Assembly (NCBI GenBank): GCA_947454715.1
Contig: CANGMZ010000005.1
Location: 1 to 54,778, forward strand
Reading direction: 5' to 3'
Source: Chitinophagaceae bacterium
GTDB taxonomy: Bacteria > Bacteroidota > Bacteroidia > Chitinophagales > Chitinophagaceae
DNA length: 54,778 bases
Below, piece by piece: positions 33,672 through 42,658 of this stretch; the first letter of the stretch is position 1; each line of letters opens with the position of its first letter. The notes beneath the pieces were generated by a model, which was given only the letters and a program-made list of their open reading frames with translations, made no database searches and was not told where the DNA came from. A program made the translations under genes and the position numbers.

Positions 33672-34082
33672 CTACGATTGATTTTTGGCGTTCTCCGCTT
33701 CAATCAAAACCGTAACCAAATCCATTTCTGTTTTAATAGCAGCAAGTAGGCTTCTTGCAGTTCTTTTATCGAAGCTTTTCATTTGCGTAAAATAGTTGAG
33801 CATGTGCGCCAAACGTGTAAGCCCCAGTGTTACAGCTGTACCATACATTTTATGTCCTGCACTATTCAAACCATTGAGATCGGAAGAGGCAACTAATGCA
33901 GAGAGTGTCTTGTATGCTTTTTCTAAACTTTCCGGACTATCTATAAGTATATCTGCAACAATATCTGCACCTAATTGCTCTTTTATTGACTCAATCTCAA
34001 AATGAGGTATAGTATCAATTTCTTCCTTGATAGTATCCATTTGCGATTTTTTACGGTCAACTATTTCAGCAATTTTTTTCAT
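33672..34082 (-). CDS. HPt-domain phosphotransfer protein
   Basis: A 136-residue soluble helical protein. The four-helix HPt domain covers about residues 40-130, with the phosphoacceptor His77 in LNSAGHKMYGTAVTLGL, matching the family's A-H-x-L-K-G-type motif. It should relay phosphate between a hybrid histidine kinase and a response regulator. No kinase or receiver gene is adjacent; the nearest are a PAS kinase 10 kb left and a TPR kinase 2 kb right. It seems monocistronic, with its own AT-rich upstream region of about 240 bases. Partners cannot be assigned. Confidence 0.88.
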   Translation of the reverse strand: MKKIAEIVDRKKSQMDTIKEEIDTIPHFEIESIKEQLGADIVADILIDSPESLEKAYKTLSALVASSDLNGLNSAGHKMYGTAVTLGLTRLAHMLNYFTQMKSFDKRTARSLLAAIKTEMDLVTVLIEAENAKNQS

Positions 34083-34269
34083 GTACTTATTTATGCGACA
34101 AAATACCTTATTAAAGATATTTATTTAATTTATTTTATAACTATATACAATTATAGTATTGCAAAATTAACAGAAAATATTAAACAAGTAATAACATTCA
34201 GATTATCTATCTGTAAAACACGTTGTTTTCCAATTTTTCATGTAAATTTTCATGAGTTAATCTCAAAAA

Positions 34270-34298
34270 TTAAGGCCGACAAGTATTGTCGACCTTAA
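34270..34298 (-). terminator. Terminator of the cold-shock gene
   Basis: TTAAGGCCGACAA (34270-34282) pairs with TTGTCGACCTTAA (34286-34298), 12 of 13 bp, 3-base loop; on the minus strand it is followed by five T. It lies 23 bases after the cold-shock gene's stop. Confidence 0.8.
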
Positions 34299-34321
34299 TA
34301 GATAAATATATATAAGTGTAC

Positions 34322-34771
34322 TTAAACACCTTTTTTCACTTTTGTTGCACTTAATCCTTTCGGACCCATTTCTGTTTCAAATATGACTTTGTCCCCCTCC
34401 TTAATAGCTTCAAGCAGTTTGTTAATATGCACAAACACACTTTCCTGACTTTTCAGATCGTTGATAAAACCATAGCCTTTGGCGTCATTAAAGAAAGTCA
34501 CAACCCCTTTTCTGATCAAATCAGCAGGGTCAACCTCTTCTCTTTTTGCTGCACCTAGTTGAATATCTTCATGATTAATAACTTTTCTCTTACCCGGATC
34601 TGGTGGAGTAGCCGAGATGTTACCATTCTCGTCAATATAGGCCATCATATCATTTAGGCTCTTGCCTTTATTATTATTCGATTTCCTGTCTTGTTTCTTC
34701 TCTTCTTTGTCTTGTCTCTTTTTTAATTTCTTCTTTTCTTTTTCTTTTTTACCCATCGTTTCCTGACCCAT
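34322..34771 (-). CDS. Cold-shock domain protein with Lys-rich N-terminus
   Basis: A 149-residue RNA/ssDNA-binding protein. The N-terminal tail (about residues 6-40) is highly charged (KKEKEKKKLKKRQDKEEKKQDRK), a feature common in Bacteroidota cold-shock proteins; a linker precedes the cold-shock domain (about 85-149): GVVTFFNDAKGYGFINDL carries RNP1-type KGYGFI and SVFVHINKLLEAI RNP2. It probably chaperones RNA at low temperature or after stress. The start is the first ATG; MGKKEK five codons later is an alternative. The gene is monocistronic. Confidence 0.92.
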   Translation of the reverse strand: MGQETMGKKEKEKKKLKKRQDKEEKKQDRKSNNNKGKSLNDMMAYIDENGNISATPPDPGKRKVINHEDIQLGAAKREEVDPADLIRKGVVTFFNDAKGYGFINDLKSQESVFVHINKLLEAIKEGDKVIFETEMGPKGLSATKVKKGV

Positions 34772-34919
34772 GCCTTACAATTACTGATTTAGTTATTGCA
34801 AAGGTCGTCTATTTATAGCAAATACTTATGTTTTAAATATATTGGCTGCTAAACTCTAGTATTTGTCACGTATTTGTGCTTCAAAATCTCAAAATAATCA
34901 GACCGCGATAAACGCAACA

Positions 34920-34952
34920 GGCAGCTACATTATTAATGATAACATAGCTGCC
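34920..34952 (-). terminator. Hairpin after oxidoreductase gene
   Basis: GGCAGCTA (34920-34927) pairs exactly with TAGCTGCC (34945-34952), 17-base loop that itself can pair. It lies 22 bases after the stop of the NAD(P)-binding protein gene; no long T-run on that strand. Confidence 0.5.
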
Positions 34953-34973
34953 CGTATTGTTATTTAACATTAA

Positions 34974-35627
34974 TCAGTAAGCAACAGTAAACCGCTCACG
35001 TGAATGTTGATGCACTTCTAATTCATCAACTATTGCCATTGCAGTATCCTCTACAGAAATGATACTCCTACCGGCTTCATCGAATACAGGATTTTCCAGT
35101 CCCTTTCTGTATTCTCCTTTTCTAACACCCGAAGTGCCATGATGCATCTCAATTGCAGGGCTCAAAAATGTCCAATCAAGATCTGTCTCTGCCTTCAATA
35201 TATTGAGATATTCTCTGGCAGCTAAAGCGCCTGGTTTCCACTCTGCCGGAAATTGTGGTGTATCTATAAGCTGAACACCCGGCGCAACAAATAAACTACC
35301 CGCACCACCAACAACAATCAACCTCTTTACCCCTGACATTTTCACACCTTTCTGAATATTCTTCGAACCCTCAAGAAACTCGTTATAAATGTTTGGGTTG
35401 GTCCATCCGCTATTATAGGCACTTATTACCACATCGTGACCTTTTACTACACCTGCTAATGCGTCTGCATCATGTACATCAGCTTTCTGCACCTTTAGCT
35501 TAGTGTTTTGGGCTTTTACATTTTCCGGGTTACGCACAATTGCAGTTACCTCATGTCCCCTGTTTAGCAATTCATTCAATACTGCTGCACCTACAAATCC
35601 GGAGGCGCCAATCAATGCTACTTTCAT
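34974..35627 (-). CDS. NAD(P)-binding oxidoreductase (YwnB-like)
   Basis: A 217-residue NAD(P)-binding protein of the atypical short-chain dehydrogenase type (NmrA/YwnB-like). The N-terminal glycine motif VALIGASGFVGAAVLNELLNRGHEV is followed by VTAIVRNPEN, KADVHDADALAGVVKGHDVVISAYNSG and GVKRLIVVGGAGSLFV. It has no catalytic YxxxK, as in stress-related NAD(P)-binding proteins. Its gene is 81 bases downstream of the Rrf2 regulator gene and shares its palindromic operator (35669-35695), so it is under that regulator's control. The same gene pair, Rrf2-type YwnA with YwnB, is known from Bacillus. Substrate unknown. Confidence 0.88.
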   Translation of the reverse strand: MKVALIGASGFVGAAVLNELLNRGHEVTAIVRNPENVKAQNTKLKVQKADVHDADALAGVVKGHDVVISAYNSGWTNPNIYNEFLEGSKNIQKGVKMSGVKRLIVVGGAGSLFVAPGVQLIDTPQFPAEWKPGALAAREYLNILKAETDLDWTFLSPAIEMHHGTSGVRKGEYRKGLENPVFDEAGRSIISVEDTAMAIVDELEVHQHSRERFTVAY

Positions 35628-35667
35628 TTTGCTTGGTTTTTATGTTTTATTAATAATTTACAATTTC

Positions 35668-35696
35668 TAAACTGTAAGTATTTTTATTACAGTTTA
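35668..35696. promoter_or_regulatory. Operator copy 1 (ACTGTAA-N9-TTACAGT)
   Basis: AAACTGTAA (35669-35677), 9-base spacer, TTACAGTTT (35687-35695): a perfect palindrome 41 bases upstream of the oxidoreductase gene. The same ACTGTAA-N9-TTACAGT core is repeated before the Rrf2 gene. Likely binding site of the Rrf2 regulator. Confidence 0.7.
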
Positions 35697-35708
35697 TATT
35701 AAAAAAAA

Positions 35709-36116
35709 TTAAACAAACTGTTTAATAAATTCAGAAAGCTGTGTTTTGCGTAAACGAGCTACTAATGCATCTTCGGCATCTGCATATAAAACTTGCAGAT
35801 GTTTATTTATTTGTCTTCCAATTATACATTCTGGATTAGGCTCATTAGATCGACCTAGAATAGGAGCTTGCCTTACAGCATTATAAATATCTGATAGCCA
35901 AATTTTACCGGCAGGTTTAGCTAAGGTACTCCCCCCGCCTTTCCCTTCTTTACTTTCTATAAGCCCGTGATCTCTCAGGTTACTTATCTCCTTTCTTACC
36001 ACAGCGGGGTTTATGTTAATACTCCCTGCAATGTACTCAGATGACAGCAACTCACCATCTTGCAGTGCAAGCAATGAGAGGATATGAAGAGAAGTAGCAA
36101 AACGAAGATTGTTCAT
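35709..36116 (-). CDS. Rrf2-family transcriptional regulator (YwnA-like)
   Basis: About 135 residues from MNNLRFATSLHILSLLAL (start 36116). A longer frame reaching 36170 would start inside the promoter's -33 box and translate the operator, so I reject it. The winged helix-turn-helix (about 1-70) is typical: ATSLHILSLLALQDGELLSSEYIAGSININPAVVRKEISNLRDHGLIESKEGKGGG. Only one cysteine (PECIIG) is present, so the Fe-S cluster of IscR/NsrR is absent, fitting the redox- or thiol-sensing YwnA/YwgB subgroup. An ACTGTAA-N9-TTACAGT palindrome overlaps the start region, arguing for autoregulation. Confidence 0.92.
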   Translation of the reverse strand: MNNLRFATSLHILSLLALQDGELLSSEYIAGSININPAVVRKEISNLRDHGLIESKEGKGGGSTLAKPAGKIWLSDIYNAVRQAPILGRSNEPNPECIIGRQINKHLQVLYADAEDALVARLRKTQLSEFIKQFV

Positions 36117-36140
36117 ACTGTAACAAAAATAATTACAGTA
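36116..36140. promoter_or_regulatory. Operator copy 2 (ACTGTAA-N9-TTACAGT)
   Basis: TACTGTAA (36116-36123), 9-base spacer, TTACAGTA (36133-36140). It lies between the -7 box and the start codon of the Rrf2 gene and would cover the transcription start. Confidence 0.72.
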
Positions 36141-36171
36141 CAAATTTATGTAGTAAATTGATAGAAACAAA
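36141..36171 (-). promoter_or_regulatory. Promoter of the Rrf2 gene
   Basis: On the minus strand TTTG (36168-36171), 19-base spacer, TAAATTTG (36141-36148): an exact TTTG-N19-TAnnTTTG promoter directly followed by the operator. Confidence 0.75.
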
Positions 36172-36175
36172 AAAA

Positions 36176-38149
36176 TTATGCAGACTTAAGGGAGAAAAAG
36201 AAAGTACTTCCTTTTCCTTGTTCACTCTCTACCCATATTCTTCCTCCATTCTCAACAATAAATTCCTTACAAAGCATCAGCCCCATGCTCGTACCTTTTT
36301 CATTAGCGGTACCCATAGTGCTTATTCCAAATGGCTGAAACAGTGCACTTTGCTTTTCTTTATCAATGCCTACGCCATTATCTTTTACAGAGAACACCAC
36401 AGTGCCTTGCAAACTATTTCTTTCAGCATTAATTACAACTGCACCGCCTTTGTAAGTAAACTTTACGGCATTAGAGATCAGATTACGAACAATAAAATCA
36501 AAATGAGTTGGGTCGCCATTAACACTAAGATCACCTGAAACAGTATTAGTAACTGTAATATTCTTTTGATCAGCTATACTCTTAATTAGCTGCAAATTAT
36601 TTTGTAAATAAGGTGTAGCATTAAACGTGACAGGATTGAAACCGCTTCCTTTTATCTGAGATTTACCCCACATCAGAAGCTTATCTAATGTTTCAAGCGA
36701 AACTTTAGAGTGGCCAATGAGCGTATTCATCAGATAAGACTTATCTTCTTCTGTAGTGTTGGGGTCATTAATTAGCTGCAACAATACCGGTATATTACCG
36801 ACCGGCCCTCTAAGATCATGACCTATAATTGAAAACAATCTATCCTTTACATTGTTTGATTGCTTCAACTCTTCCTCCCGCTTTGACAATTGCTTATTTA
36901 GCCTGATTGTTCTTTTGTAAGAATAGGCGAGCACTAAAATGACAATTAACAAACCAACAGCAATAGTAATCACGACATTACGCTGCATAACATTGGACTT
37001 ATGCTGCAACTCCAGTTCTTTTAATTGCTCATTGTACTGTTGTATCTGATATGCAGATTCCAAGTTCGCCATTTCCTTTGTTTTGGAGAGGCTATAGAGG
37101 CTGTCATCAATCTCATTCCTTATCTCTGATAAATTGAAAGCTTCTTTATAGTTACCTTCCTTTTTATAAATTTCAATCATCTGACCATATATCTCGGACT
37201 CTAAAACCCTCTGACCAATCTTTTTTACAGTATCTAACGCATCAACCAAATGCAACATGGCAACATCCGGATTTGTTCTGGACTCTATTGTTGCTATTCC
37301 TAGTACTACACGCGTATATTGGTCTGGTAAATGCCTGTCTTTAGTAATGGTCAGTGCTTTATTAAAATACATTAATGCCAACTTCTGATCTCCAAGTCCA
37401 TCATAAGCTAAACCAAGATTAGTAAGAGAAGTAATATTAGCTTCTGCAAACTGAGGTTTATCACTTTTTTCATAGGCTATTTTAAAATAATTGAGGGCAC
37501 TTTTCAAATCACCTTTTTTGGCATGGATTACTCCAATATTGTTGTACAAGTTTACGAGTGTATTTGATATTGGCTGTTTATTGGCAAGCTCAAGTGACTT
37601 GCTATAATACTCCAGAGATTTATCGAGCTGATTACTAATATCATTAACTACACCCAGTTTAAGATAGGTGAGCATAATACCCTTCTGGTCATGTATCTCC
37701 TCATAAGTTTGTAGTGCTATCATAAAATGCATAGTAGCACTATCATAATTGCCTTTACGACCTTCAGTAATGCCAAGACCGTTATGAGCCATAGCAATAC
37801 CTCTCTTGTAATTATTTACCTTAAACAACTCTAATGCATCAGCATGTCTTTTTCTTGCCAGTGCAATTCTTCCTTGAGCAGCATCAAGATCTCCCAACAA
37901 AGAAGTGAGATAAGCAATACCAATATCATATTTATGTTCTGTAAAAACCTTAATACCTAAATTGGTATAGTAAGATGCAGAATCAGGATTAGAGAATTGG
38001 TAGTATTCAAATAATTCGGCAAAACGATCACGCTTAACAGAATCAGGCGCAGAAGAATTTACTTCTCTAATTAGATTAACAGGAGCTTCTTGTGCCCAAA
38101 GACACAATGGAAGAAAAAAAATCAATATAAATATGAATGAATTTTTCAT
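36176..38149 (-). CDS. TPR-containing sensor histidine kinase
   Basis: A 657-residue membrane-bound kinase. Signal peptide (FILIFFLPLCLWAQ), then about ten tetratricopeptide-like repeats (about 40-340; for example NLYNNIGVIHAKKGDLKSALNYFKIAYE) facing the periplasm, a coiled coil, a membrane helix (VVITIAVGLLIVILVLAYSY, about 393-413), a second coiled coil and the kinase core. The phosphoacceptor is His of LFSIIGHDLRGPV (about residue 444); the ATPase domain has NLISNAVKFTYKGG (N box), VKDNGVGI (G1) and GTSMGLMLCKEFI (G2). The fold is typical of Bacteroidota TPR kinases; the cytoplasmic partner regulator is not adjacent. Confidence 0.94.
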   Translation of the reverse strand: MKNSFIFILIFFLPLCLWAQEAPVNLIREVNSSAPDSVKRDRFAELFEYYQFSNPDSASYYTNLGIKVFTEHKYDIGIAYLTSLLGDLDAAQGRIALARKRHADALELFKVNNYKRGIAMAHNGLGITEGRKGNYDSATMHFMIALQTYEEIHDQKGIMLTYLKLGVVNDISNQLDKSLEYYSKSLELANKQPISNTLVNLYNNIGVIHAKKGDLKSALNYFKIAYEKSDKPQFAEANITSLTNLGLAYDGLGDQKLALMYFNKALTITKDRHLPDQYTRVVLGIATIESRTNPDVAMLHLVDALDTVKKIGQRVLESEIYGQMIEIYKKEGNYKEAFNLSEIRNEIDDSLYSLSKTKEMANLESAYQIQQYNEQLKELELQHKSNVMQRNVVITIAVGLLIVILVLAYSYKRTIRLNKQLSKREEELKQSNNVKDRLFSIIGHDLRGPVGNIPVLLQLINDPNTTEEDKSYLMNTLIGHSKVSLETLDKLLMWGKSQIKGSGFNPVTFNATPYLQNNLQLIKSIADQKNITVTNTVSGDLSVNGDPTHFDFIVRNLISNAVKFTYKGGAVVINAERNSLQGTVVFSVKDNGVGIDKEKQSALFQPFGISTMGTANEKGTSMGLMLCKEFIVENGGRIWVESEQGKGSTFFFSLKSA

Positions 38150-38251
38150 AGTTTGTTTCTGTTACGACTCCCTACTGCCCAATATGTCTGTTATATATTC
38201 GTAAAATGAATAGTCATGCAATATTAATGCAATTATTTCATTTGCATACAC

Positions 38252-38276
38252 TATTGTTAACCAACTACTAACAATA
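38252..38276. promoter_or_regulatory. Dyad TATTGTTA-N9-TAACAATA
   Basis: TATTGTTA (38252-38259) and TAACAATA (38269-38276), perfectly complementary with a 9-base spacer, in the 205-base gap between the RND operon end and the TPR kinase start. No T-run follows, so an operator is possible. Confidence 0.35.
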
Positions 38277-38354
38277 AGACACCAAGTAAATATACATTAA
38301 GAAAAAACAACAATCACTGCTAACAGATGTAAAACAAAAAATAATTAGCTACTT

Positions 38355-39431
38355 CTACAAATCCGCGCCGTCTTTTATTCTATAAGAAGGGTCTGTAATA
38401 ACTATATCTCCACTATTGAGCAAACCAAAGATTTCCGTTGAATCGCTACTCTGACTACCTTCAGATACATCGACCCACTTAGCTTTATTACCTGCAACAA
38501 TAATTACATATTTCCGTTCAGTTGTGGTAATTACTGCAGAACGAGAAACAACATAAGCATTAGCATTACCTTTTGTTGGTAACACCACTTCTGTATACAT
38601 GCCCGATTTAAATTGTCCTTCCGTATTTTGAACATCAATTTCAATTGTCTCTGCTCTGTAATTAGTGCTCAGACTCTGGGCAGAACGAGATACAGTACCA
38701 TCAAACACCTTCCCGGGAATGGCATTAGTCTTATAATGTACAATATCTCCATTGTTGATCTGAGCAGCATATTGCTCCGGCACATTAACAATAAGTCTTA
38801 ATTTATTTAACTGTTGCAGTATTAACATTGGCTTTGCACTTTGTACACCCGGTCCTGCCAAGGCGCCTGGGTGTACATTACGCTCAGTAATAACGCCATC
38901 AAAAGGAGCAGTGATTGTAAGGTAACTTTTCATGCTTTCCTGAGCCCTGTAATTAGCTAGCTCACCTTGCGCCATTGCACTGTCTCCTTGCATCTTTGAC
39001 AGTGCAGCCGTAAGATCATAAGGAGAAACCGTGCCGGGAGTATTACTAGTCTCCAACAATCTTCGATATCTATCTCTGGTAGTAAGGTAAGTTGCCTGCG
39101 CCTGAGTATACCGCAGCTTGGCAGCAGCAACCTGCTGCTCTACTTCAGGGGCCTCAAGCGTAATCAGTATTTGTCCTTTTTTAACAAGACTACCTCTATC
39201 AACTGTTACGACCTTAATGAAACCGCTGACTTTGGGAAATAACTGAACAAATTCATACGGTTGCAGCACTCCGGGCAACTGTATATTTCCACTTATTTGT
39301 CGGGGAGCCAACTTCATTGTCTTGTATTCGGTGTGCTTTGGCTTTTCTGTTTTGTTATCCTTCTTTTCAACACAGGAGTTTAACAGGAACAGAACTACAG
39401 TAATCGTAACTATTTGAATAATATATTTCAT
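38355..39431 (-). CDS. RND efflux periplasmic adaptor
   Basis: A 358-residue membrane-fusion protein: lipobox LLNSC (Cys20), then the adaptor fold: barrel-sandwich hybrid (LPGVLQPYEFVQLFPKVSGFIKVVTVDRGSLVKKGQILITLEAPEV), alpha-helical hairpin (VEQQVAAAKLRYTQAQATYLTTRDRYRRLL), second lipoyl half (LTITAPFDGVITERNVHPGALAG) and beta-barrel with membrane-proximal domain. It bridges the RND pump and TolC. The gene is 5 bases downstream of the pump gene and closes the four-gene operon. Lipoprotein anchoring is usual for this group. Confidence 0.94.
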   Translation of the reverse strand: MKYIIQIVTITVVLFLLNSCVEKKDNKTEKPKHTEYKTMKLAPRQISGNIQLPGVLQPYEFVQLFPKVSGFIKVVTVDRGSLVKKGQILITLEAPEVEQQVAAAKLRYTQAQATYLTTRDRYRRLLETSNTPGTVSPYDLTAALSKMQGDSAMAQGELANYRAQESMKSYLTITAPFDGVITERNVHPGALAGPGVQSAKPMLILQQLNKLRLIVNVPEQYAAQINNGDIVHYKTNAIPGKVFDGTVSRSAQSLSTNYRAETIEIDVQNTEGQFKSGMYTEVVLPTKGNANAYVVSRSAVITTTERKYVIIVAGNKAKWVDVSEGSQSSDSTEIFGLLNSGDIVITDPSYRIKDGADL

Positions 39432-39436
39432 CAGTA

Positions 39437-42400
39437 TTAGTTTAAATGTTCAGGTAATAATGAAGATGATTTTAATGTTGATTTCTGTTGCAACCATGCA
39501 TAACATTGTGGCACTATGTATAAAGCTGCAAAAGTAGACGCGATAAGCCCACCTATAACGGCCCTACCAAGAGGAGCTGTCTGATCACCCGACTCTCCCA
39601 TTCCACTTGCCATAGGTATCATTCCTGCTATCATAGCCATGCTGGTCATGAGTATAGGACGCAACCTTACTGATGCGCTTACTACTGCTGCCTTTACCAC
39701 ATTATTATCGTATTCAAAACGTAGTTTTTCGGCATTTGTAACAATCAATATGGCATTTGCAACAGATACACCGGTTGACATAATGACACCCATATAAGAT
39801 TGTAAATTCAATGTTCCTCCAGTCATTAATAAAATAACAATTGCACCCAATAGTACAGCCGGAATTGCAGACAACACAGCAAGAGATACTTTAAAAGATT
39901 GGTAGTTTGCCGCCAGTAAAAGGAAGATAACAATAACAGCCAGTAACAGACCACTCTGCAAACTATTGAGTGTTTCCGTAAGCAGGCTACTCATGCCTTG
40001 TACATTTATTACTAACCCTTTAGGCAATATGCCCAAAGACGCAACAGCAGTATTTACCGCATTAGTTCCACTTTGCAAATCTTTTTTATACAAATTAGCA
40101 CTAACTGTAACGAAGCGTCGAGGTCCACTACGATCATATTCACCGGCCACTGTATCAATTTCAAAAGTGGCCACATCTTGCAATGTAACACCAGCCTGAC
40201 CCACCTGAAGTGGAATTTCTTTTATTGCATCTACATTGTTCATCACATACTCCTTTACTTGAGCTTGTACCTGAAAAGTGTATGCGCTTTTGGTATCCAG
40301 CCAAAGGTTTTTTTCGGTGAAACGGCTTGAAGAAGTAAACGCAGCTATGGAGCGAGACACCTCTTGTAATTTCAACCCCATTTGTGCTATCTTATATCTA
40401 TCCAATTGTATCTTGATAGTAGGATATTTAAGTGGTTGTTGAATCTGCACATCGCGCATAAAAGGTATTTCCTTCAGCTTATCTGTAAGCTTCATAGCAT
40501 ATTCCGCAATCTCTCTCATGTCTTTACCGGCAACCTGCACTTCTATAGGAGTTGAAGCCCCCTGAGCCATTATTTTCTCTGTCAGCTCAATAGGTTCAAA
40601 AGACACCTTAACGTCTGGCAGCTTTTGTTTTACGACAGAACGAAAAGCCTCCTGAAACCTATCTTTCTCCATCTTAAAATCTTCATCGACTTGTATCTGT
40701 AAAGAAGCCTCGTGAGAACCACTATTGAATATGTATAAATTGGCAGTTGCATAGTTACTCGGCATCATACCAGCATACGCAGAGCTAATAGCAACATGAT
40801 TATTAGTAACACTATCTAACAATTGCAAAACACTCAACACCATACTTTCTGTACGTTCCAGTCTAGTGCCATCAGGCAATCGTAGTTTTACCTGATACTG
40901 TCCATTATTAGTCTTTGGCAATAAATCCTTCCCGATCCAAACAAAACCGGCACCTGTGAGCAATAAGACAACTATAAGATATATACTTACGTTTCTCTTC
41001 TTGTTATGCATCATTTTTTCAAGTGCGATTGTAAATCGCACCTTCACCTTTTCAAAGAAATCATTCTTACTCGGCTCAACTACCTCGGCTTTGCTGTGCA
41101 TATTTATTTCAGCAATTTCTTCTTTATCAAGAGCTAAGCCTGCATGCGCATGAGGCTTTCCATGATGGTACTGAAACATATCTTCTTTGAGTAACCAGTT
41201 GGCTACAACAGGCACTATGCTTTGTGCAAACAAATATGATGCAATCATTGCAAAACCAATAGATAGCGATAATGGCAGAAATAACGCTTTAGGTACACCT
41301 TGCATGATAAATGATGGTGCAAAAACGGCTATAATACATAACAAGATGAGGAATAAAGGAAATGATATTTCTGTACAAGCATCATAAATGGCCAACTTTT
41401 TAGGTTTACCCATCTCCAGATGCTGATGTATGTTTTCAATTGTCACTGTTGCCTGATCAACCAAAATACCTATTGCTAACGCAAGACCACTCAGGGTCAT
41501 GATATTAATCGTTTGACCGGCCATTTTGAGCAATAAGACCGCCGATAATACAGAAAGAGGAATAGTAATAACCACTACTATACAACTTCTCCAGTCACGC
41601 AAAAATAACAGTACCATCAAACCAGTAAGGATAGCACCTATTATACCTTCAGTGACCAAACTTTTAACTGAATTCATTACGAAGACTGACTGATCAAATT
41701 CATAGGTGATTTTCACATCTTCAGGAAGTAGGCTTTGCATCTCAGGCAACTTAGATTTCAGTTGCTGTACTACTTCCCATGTAGATGCATCCGGTGTCTT
41801 TACAATGGGCATATATATGGAGCGCTTACCATTAATAAGTGCATATCCGGTGGTTATATCGGCAGCATCTTGCACAGTGCCTATATCACGTAACATTATG
41901 GTATTGGTGTTATCTGTTCTTACAGGTATTTCACCAAAGGCATTGACACTGGCTTCCTGTGCATTAGTTGTTGTCATGTACATGGTGTTACCCATCCTGA
42001 TATTACCCGATGGTGTAATCATATTATTATGTGCAATTGCTGCAACAACCTCATCAGGAGTTAGATTAAAACTCCTTAGCTTGTCAGGATCTATGTTCAT
42101 AACGATTGTTCGCTGATTCGACCCAATAGGCGGAGGTGCAGACAAACCGGGAATTGTAGAAAACAAAGGTCTGATTCGGGTAGATGCCAGATCATTAATT
42201 TCTTCCAGCTTACGATTCGGACTACTGAACACCAATGAACCTACCGGCAAGGAAGATGCATCGAAACGCAATACCTGGGGAGGATTAGCTCCCGGAGGGA
42301 AAAACTGCATAGCCCTGTTAAGCTGTAACGCAACCTGCGCCGACGCCTCGGCCATATCTGTATTTTCAAAAAAAGTAAGCTTTAAAATACTTATCCCTTG

Positions 42401-42655
42401 TATGTTCTTACTGGTGATGTTTTTTATACCATTTACATACAAAAATTGATCTTGCAATTTTGTAGAAAAGAAGCCTTCCATTTGCTGCGGTGTCATACCA
42501 CCATAGGGCTCCAGTACATATATAACCGGCAGGTTAAGTTTTGGAAAGATATCTATGGGTATTGTCCGTATTGCAAAGAACGAGCTGAAAAATACAGCCG
42601 AGACTATCACCAGAATGGAAATAGGCCGCTTCAGCGATGCTGATACTAAGCTCAT
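39437..42655 (-). CDS. RND efflux pump (AcrB/CusA superfamily)
   Basis: A 1072-residue inner-membrane proton-driven exporter with 12 predicted helices and two large periplasmic loops. N-terminus SASLKRPISILVIVSAVF; TM4 has LAIGILVDQATVTIENIHQHLE, with one aspartate where AcrB has two, as in CusA-type pumps; GVSVANAILIV is the TM10 region. The cytoplasmic segment between TM6 and TM7 holds HHGKPHAHAG (about residues 495-506), a His-rich stretch that could bind metal. The TM4 motif and His-rich loop lean towards metal or broad substrates, but the substrate is not decided. The gene is 3 bases downstream of TolC and 5 bases upstream of the adaptor. Confidence 0.93.
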   Translation of the reverse strand: MSLVSASLKRPISILVIVSAVFFSSFFAIRTIPIDIFPKLNLPVIYVLEPYGGMTPQQMEGFFSTKLQDQFLYVNGIKNITSKNIQGISILKLTFFENTDMAEASAQVALQLNRAMQFFPPGANPPQVLRFDASSLPVGSLVFSSPNRKLEEINDLASTRIRPLFSTIPGLSAPPPIGSNQRTIVMNIDPDKLRSFNLTPDEVVAAIAHNNMITPSGNIRMGNTMYMTTTNAQEASVNAFGEIPVRTDNTNTIMLRDIGTVQDAADITTGYALINGKRSIYMPIVKTPDASTWEVVQQLKSKLPEMQSLLPEDVKITYEFDQSVFVMNSVKSLVTEGIIGAILTGLMVLLFLRDWRSCIVVVITIPLSVLSAVLLLKMAGQTINIMTLSGLALAIGILVDQATVTIENIHQHLEMGKPKKLAIYDACTEISFPLFLILLCIIAVFAPSFIMQGVPKALFLPLSLSIGFAMIASYLFAQSIVPVVANWLLKEDMFQYHHGKPHAHAGLALDKEEIAEINMHSKAEVVEPSKNDFFEKVKVRFTIALEKMMHNKKRNVSIYLIVVLLLTGAGFVWIGKDLLPKTNNGQYQVKLRLPDGTRLERTESMVLSVLQLLDSVTNNHVAISSAYAGMMPSNYATANLYIFNSGSHEASLQIQVDEDFKMEKDRFQEAFRSVVKQKLPDVKVSFEPIELTEKIMAQGASTPIEVQVAGKDMREIAEYAMKLTDKLKEIPFMRDVQIQQPLKYPTIKIQLDRYKIAQMGLKLQEVSRSIAAFTSSSRFTEKNLWLDTKSAYTFQVQAQVKEYVMNNVDAIKEIPLQVGQAGVTLQDVATFEIDTVAGEYDRSGPRRFVTVSANLYKKDLQSGTNAVNTAVASLGILPKGLVINVQGMSSLLTETLNSLQSGLLLAVIVIFLLLAANYQSFKVSLAVLSAIPAVLLGAIVILLMTGGTLNLQSYMGVIMSTGVSVANAILIVTNAEKLRFEYDNNVVKAAVVSASVRLRPILMTSMAMIAGMIPMASGMGESGDQTAPLGRAVIGGLIASTFAALYIVPQCYAWLQQKSTLKSSSLLPEHLN

Positions 42656-42658
42656 GTT

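Noticed and set aside
36117-36170. Longer Rrf2 reading frame
   Set aside because: It would translate through an exact promoter and the operator, and the family begins at MNNLRFATSLHIL.
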